Positions 14,333-16,701 of a stretch of 16,701 nt of DNA are shown here, piece after piece. The stretch lies in the NCBI GenBank assembly GCA_910584935.1, contig CAJUDU010000056.1, positions 1 through 16,701 on the forward strand, in the 5' to 3' direction. How positions within the stretch are numbered: position 1 is the first letter of the stretch; each line of letters opens with the position of its first letter. This DNA is from an uncultured Butyricicoccus sp. (lineage in GTDB: Bacteria; Bacillota; Clostridia; Oscillospirales; Butyricicoccaceae). The translations under genes and the position numbers were made by a program. Under the pieces are notes generated by a model. The model did no database searches. It saw nothing but the letters and a program-made list of their open reading frames with translations, and was not told the origin of the DNA.

Positions 14333-15089
14333 CGGCTTTTTGATGTTTCGACCAGATGAAGCAGAATCTTTTCTGGCAGAGCATATGCCGAAACGGAAAA
14401 TCCGACTGGTGCAGCTGCATCATACCTGGTCGCCAGCGTACAAGCATTTTGATGGCAGAAATCATTTTACCCGGCAGGCATCCATGCGCGAAAGCCATTT
14501 GGCGCGCGGGTTTAGCGATATTGCACAGCATTTTACTGTGTTCCCAGATGGGCTGATTGTGACCGGCAGAAGCCTTGAGAAAGACCCGGCTGGGATTGTC
14601 GGGGCAAACAGTGGCGCGATTTGTATTGAGAATTTCGGGAATTTCGACACTGGTTGGGATGTTATGACAACGGAACAATCCGAAGCGATTGAAACGCTGA
14701 CCGCTGCATTATGCAAGGTGTTTGGACTGAATCCGGAAACGGCGATTACTTACCACGCATGGTGGACAGCAAAAGGACAGGCATTAGGCGATTATCATCC
14801 AGCAAAGAGCGCTAAAACCTGCCCTGGGACGGCTTTCTTTGGCGGGAATACCAGAGATGCTTTCCTGAAAAATCTATTACCGCGCATAAAAGATGCGATG
14901 CAGACGAAGGAGGAAAACGAAGTGAGGTACAAATATTATGATGATATGCCCGATTGGGCAAAGCCGACTATTGCTAAGCTGGTGCGGAAAGGCTATCTTG
15001 TAGGCAAAGGCGATGGCGTGCTTGACCTTACCGAGGATATGATTCGCGTTTGGGCAACCCTTGATAACGCCGGGCTGTATGGGGAGTAA
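14319..15089 (+). CDS. Endolysin: N-acetylmuramoyl-L-alanine amidase with C-terminal wall-binding domain
   Basis: A 256-residue endolysin that cleaves the amide bond between N-acetylmuramic acid and L-alanine. The catalytic domain (~20-185) has the amidase_2/PGRP zinc site: H34 in VQLHHTW, H160 in GDYHPAK and C168 in KTCPG. The H160-C168 spacing of 8 equals that of T7 lysozyme (H122/C130). A short linker (~190-201) leads to a 55-residue C-terminal domain (YKYYDDMPDWAKPTIAKLVRKGYLVGKGDG...) of a type that binds the cell wall. No signal peptide is seen, as expected for a holin-dependent lysin. The ATG overlaps the HAD gene and has a weak Shine-Dalgarno sequence. An in-frame internal start at 14922 should also give the wall-binding domain alone. 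Confidence 0.9.
   Translation: MIENNGFLMFRPDEAESFLAEHMPKRKIRLVQLHHTWSPAYKHFDGRNHFTRQASMRESHLARGFSDIAQHFTVFPDGLIVTGRSLEKDPAGIVGANSGAICIENFGNFDTGWDVMTTEQSEAIETLTAALCKVFGLNPETAITYHAWWTAKGQALGDYHPAKSAKTCPGTAFFGGNTRDAFLKNLLPRIKDAMQTKEENEVRYKYYDDMPDWAKPTIAKLVRKGYLVGKGDGVLDLTEDMIRVWATLDNAGLYGE
14907..14924 (+). promoter_or_regulatory. Internal ribosome binding site and GTG start inside the endolysin gene
   Basis: AAGGAGG at 14907-14913 is followed after 8 bases by GTG at 14922-14924, in frame with the endolysin (codon 202). The start falls exactly between catalytic domain and wall-binding domain. It is much stronger than the gene's own Shine-Dalgarno region. The product would be a 55-residue wall-binding protein (14922-15089). 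Confidence 0.72.
14922..15089 (+). CDS. Predicted secondary translation product: free wall-binding domain
   Basis: Translation from GTG 14922 gives 55 residues beginning (M)RYKYYDDMPDWAKPTIAKL and ending at the same TAA as the full endolysin. Clostridial endolysins CD27L and CTP1L are known to make a separate C-terminal domain from an internal start, and this associates with the full enzyme and affects activity. The same arrangement is inferred here from the perfect internal Shine-Dalgarno site and the position at the domain border. No protein evidence is available from the sequence alone. Confidence 0.6.
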   Translation: MRYKYYDDMPDWAKPTIAKLVRKGYLVGKGDGVLDLTEDMIRVWATLDNAGLYGE

Positions 15090-15103
15090 AAATTATTTTC
15101 CTG

Positions 15104-15133
15104 TTCGACAAAATTCGACACACAAAGGTCGAA
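15104..15133 (+). promoter_or_regulatory. Tandem Spo0A-like boxes (0A boxes)
   Basis: TTCGACA occurs at 15104-15110 and at 15114-15120, ten bases apart start to start. Its complement TGTCGAA is the Spo0A-box consensus (TGNCGAA). A third near-copy, GGTCGAA, lies on the plus strand at 15127-15133. The boxes sit about 34-50 bases before a probable transcription start near 15154. Binding is inferred from sequence only. Confidence 0.6.
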
Positions 15134-15138
15134 ATCTG

Positions 15139-15147
15139 TGGTATACT
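15139..15147 (+). promoter_or_regulatory. Promoter with extended -10 element
   Basis: TG-G-TATACT at 15139-15147 is an extended -10 element. The nearest -35-like sequence TTCGAC (15114-15119) overlaps the second 0A box and is 22 bases away, too far for normal sigma-A use but like the Spo0A-activated spoIIG promoter. A start near 15154 would give a short RNA of about 75 bases ending at the terminator. Confidence 0.55.
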
Positions 15148-15152
15148 GTAAT

Positions 15153-15230
15153 TGTCCTAAAGGTTTAGCCGCCACAGGACATTTCCTTAAAAAGCCCTGT
15201 CCTCCGCCAAGAGGGACAGGGTTCTTTTTT
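15153..15230 (+). ncRNA. Short leader/small RNA with attenuator-like alternative pairing
   Basis: Between the promoter and the terminator lie four segments: 1 TGTCCT (15153-15158), 2 AGGACA (15176-15181), 3 TGTCCT (15198-15203) and 4 GGGACA (15213-15218). Segments 1:2 and 3:4 can pair at once, leaving the terminator formed; segment 2 can instead pair with 3 and break the terminator. This is the layout of an attenuator. It may equally be a small RNA ended by a terminator. No ORF with a ribosome binding site is seen in it. Confidence 0.4.
15195..15230 (+). terminator. Intrinsic terminator
   Basis: CCCTGTCC (15195-15202) pairs with GGACAGGG (15214-15221), with a short loop and a following T-rich run TTCTTTTTT (15222-15230). 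An A-rich run before the stem (TTAAAAAG) means it could also work on the minus strand. It probably ends the late operon as well as the short RNA. Confidence 0.85.
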
Positions 15231-15321
15231 GATGAAAATTTAAATTGCAGTTGAATAGAACTTATTATCTGGGCATAATAAATAAAGAGAAAATTAAATC
15301 GCAAAATCATTAGATATTATC

Positions 15322-15350
15322 TTGATATTCGGTATATACTATGGTAAAAT
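15322..15350 (+). promoter_or_regulatory. Sigma-A-type promoter of the Fic gene
   Basis: TTGATA (15322-15327) and TAAAAT (15345-15350) are separated by exactly 17 bases, and TG at 15342-15343 gives an extended -10. The predicted start is near 15357, at the left edge of the dyad at 15358-15385. It lies after the terminator, so the Fic gene seems to be expressed independently of the late operon. Confidence 0.75.
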
Positions 15351-15357
15351 TTAAATC

Positions 15358-15385
15358 AATGATAAAAAAAGGTCATTTTATCATT
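15358..15385 (+). promoter_or_regulatory. Ten-base perfect dyad at the Fic transcription start
   Basis: AATGATAAAA (15358-15367) and TTTTATCATT (15376-15385) form a perfect inverted repeat with an 8-base spacer. It starts at the predicted transcription start, where a repressor operator or a 5'-UTR hairpin would be expected. The Fic protein has a C-terminal region that resembles a winged helix, so autoregulation is possible. Confidence 0.55.
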
Positions 15386-15410
15386 ATGGGCTGGAAGGAG
15401 GAGGTTTATA

Positions 15411-16652
15411 ATGTATGAAGTATTAAAAAACCTGTTTTATAAAGATAAAAATTTGTATGAGAAAACATATCAAGAAAGATATAATAGTGAGATGTCGGTT
15501 CATATAGACTTCAATATAAACGGAAATCCTGCCTTTTTTATAGAAACGAAAGATATTGTAGATATGTTAACTAGAATTTTAATTAGTGACAAGGAAGTCT
15601 GCAAATTATGTGATAAATTACCGGGCGTGGCTTTGAAACAATATCAAAGAAAATGTCTGATTGATGAGATAACGTTAACTAATAATATAGAGGGGGTTTA
15701 TAGTACTAGAAGGGAAATAGACACTTTGCTTGATAATGAAGGAGAGTGGGGAAAACGGAACCGTTTTAGGGGATTGGTTCAAAAATATTTAATGCTGTTA
15801 TCGAGAGATAATATTGAATTAAAAACCAGTCAAGATATTCGTAAAATTTATGATGATTTGGTTCTTGAAGAAATAAAGGAAGCTGACCCTTCTCAAGTAC
15901 CAGATGGAGTATTTTTTAGAAAGGATTCTGTCAGCGTTGAGTCTGAAACTGGTAAAGAACTGCACAGGGGGTTATATCCTGAAACTAAAATTATAGAGGG
16001 TCTGGAAAAATCACTTCAATTTTTAAACGGGGCTGATGTTTCTTTGCTGCTCAAGATTGCAGCCTTTCACTACCTGTTCGGATATATACATCCGTTTTAT
16101 GATGGAAATGGTCGAACGAGTAGATTCATAAGCGGATATCTAATGACCCAATGTTTGGAACCAATTATTAGCTTTCGGCTTTCATATACTATCAAACAAA
16201 GGTTAAGTGAATATTATAAAGCCTTTAAAATATGTAATGACCCTCGGAACAAAGGTGATATTACCCCATTTGTTGCTATGTTTCTTGATATTATTTTGGA
16301 TTCAATTACTCAGTTAATTAGTGCTCTTAAAGATAAAATTGAGAAAAGATGTATTTATGATGAATTGTGCAAATTATTGCCAGGATATTCCCGACCTAAG
16401 ACCGCTGACTTGTATAATTATTTAACACAAGCCACTTTGTTTTCTGAAAAAGGAATCTCTACAGCAGATTTGAAGTGCTGTCTTGAGATATCAGATGCTA
16501 CGTTAAGAAAAAGATTAAATGAGATTTCAAAAAACCAGATATTAATTTCTCAAAGATTTGGACATGAGAAATATTATATGTTGGATGCCGAAAAGTTATT
16601 AGATATGGGAAAATCAATAATAGAACGATATAAGGAGCGCACTGATATCTAA
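15411..16652 (+). CDS. Fic-domain protein (class II, probable AMPylase)
   Basis: A 413-residue protein. The catalytic Fic motif HPFYDGNGRTSR is intact at residues 227-238 (H227, D231, G232-N233-G234, R235, R238). An inhibitory helix motif TNNIEG (residues 90-95; E94) lies N-terminal to it, the class II arrangement, in which the glutamate blocks ATP binding until relieved. The enzymes move AMP from ATP to a Ser, Thr or Tyr of a target protein. Residues ~310-413 look like a winged-helix DNA- or protein-binding part (ISTADLKCCLEISDATLRKRLNEI). A strong ribosome binding site (GGAGGAGG, 15397-15404) and its own promoter precede it. The gene is much more AT-rich than the phage genes, so it was probably acquired separately. 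Target unknown. Confidence 0.9.
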   Translation: MYEVLKNLFYKDKNLYEKTYQERYNSEMSVHIDFNINGNPAFFIETKDIVDMLTRILISDKEVCKLCDKLPGVALKQYQRKCLIDEITLTNNIEGVYSTRREIDTLLDNEGEWGKRNRFRGLVQKYLMLLSRDNIELKTSQDIRKIYDDLVLEEIKEADPSQVPDGVFFRKDSVSVESETGKELHRGLYPETKIIEGLEKSLQFLNGADVSLLLKIAAFHYLFGYIHPFYDGNGRTSRFISGYLMTQCLEPIISFRLSYTIKQRLSEYYKAFKICNDPRNKGDITPFVAMFLDIILDSITQLISALKDKIEKRCIYDELCKLLPGYSRPKTADLYNYLTQATLFSEKGISTADLKCCLEISDATLRKRLNEISKNQILISQRFGHEKYYMLDAEKLLDMGKSIIERYKERTDI

Positions 16653-16701
16653 GGCAATACCGCACAATGAGGTTTGCCTAAAAATAAGACATCCTCAACT
16701 G
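16653..16701 (+). other. Window end after the Fic gene; weak hairpin
   Basis: GGCAATACC (16653-16661) can pair with GGTTTGCC (16671-16678) with one bulged base. No T-run follows (TAAAAATAAG), so a terminator is not well supported. The first bases could be an insertion-sequence end, but nothing in the window lets me test that. Confidence 0.25.

Noticed and set aside
16653..16678. Terminator or insertion-sequence end after the Fic gene
   Set aside because: The stem has a bulge, no T-run follows, and the window ends too soon to find a transposase or a matching inverted repeat.
1..16701. tRNA, CRISPR array, diversity-generating retroelement or integrase
   Set aside because: No repeat-spacer pattern, reverse transcriptase, recombinase or cloverleaf-like sequence was found on either strand.

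Overview
This window is the late structural and lysis region of a siphovirus-type (long-tailed) prophage or phage of a Bacillota host, most likely in the Clostridia. The basis is the gene order (capsid, connector, tail completion, tail tube, frameshifted chaperone, long tape measure, baseplate and fibre, XkdX, holin, amidase), the strong AGGAGG-type ribosome binding sites, and protein families typical of clostridial phages. Two perfect Spo0A-box heptamers after the lysis genes hint at a spore-forming host. All complete genes lie on the plus strand, tightly packed, with many ATGA/TAATG-type overlaps, consistent with one long late operon.

Layout: (1) 1-986, major capsid protein lacking its proper start; the first ~47 bases look like its own start in inverted orientation. 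(2) 1004-2620, four head-tail connector and completion proteins. (3) 2627-3813, tail tube protein and a gpG/gpGT-like tail assembly chaperone pair made by a well-supported -1 frameshift (tandem slippery heptamers plus hairpin). (4) 3816-7511, a 1231-residue tape measure protein with 44-residue superrepeats. (5) 7511-13146, baseplate and fibre module: a small tail protein, a glycine-rich adhesin-like protein that appears to have been spliced into a tail-hub gene, the rest of that hub protein, two fibre-linked proteins, a seven-bladed Kelch-like propeller (probable receptor-binding protein) and a small downstream protein. (6) 13162-15089, XkdX-like peptide, two small membrane proteins (holin candidates), a HAD-fold phosphatase and a T7-lysozyme-like amidase endolysin with an internal translation start that should release its C-terminal wall-binding domain. 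(7) 15090-15410, a regulatory intergenic region: tandem Spo0A-like boxes, an extended -10 promoter, a short leader RNA with attenuator-like alternative pairing, an intrinsic terminator, then a second promoter with a 10-bp dyad. (8) 15411-16652, an AT-rich class II Fic-domain AMPylase gene, apparently an independently transcribed cargo gene (moron).

The head and tail genes build the virion, the fibre module decides host recognition, the lysis cassette releases progeny, and the Fic gene with its own promoter may act on the host in the lysogen. The most interesting places are the 1-60 inversion junction, the split tail-hub gene carrying a polyglycine adhesin, the endolysin internal start, and the Spo0A-box/attenuator region in front of the Fic gene. 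No tRNA, rRNA, CRISPR array, integrase or complete insertion sequence was seen.
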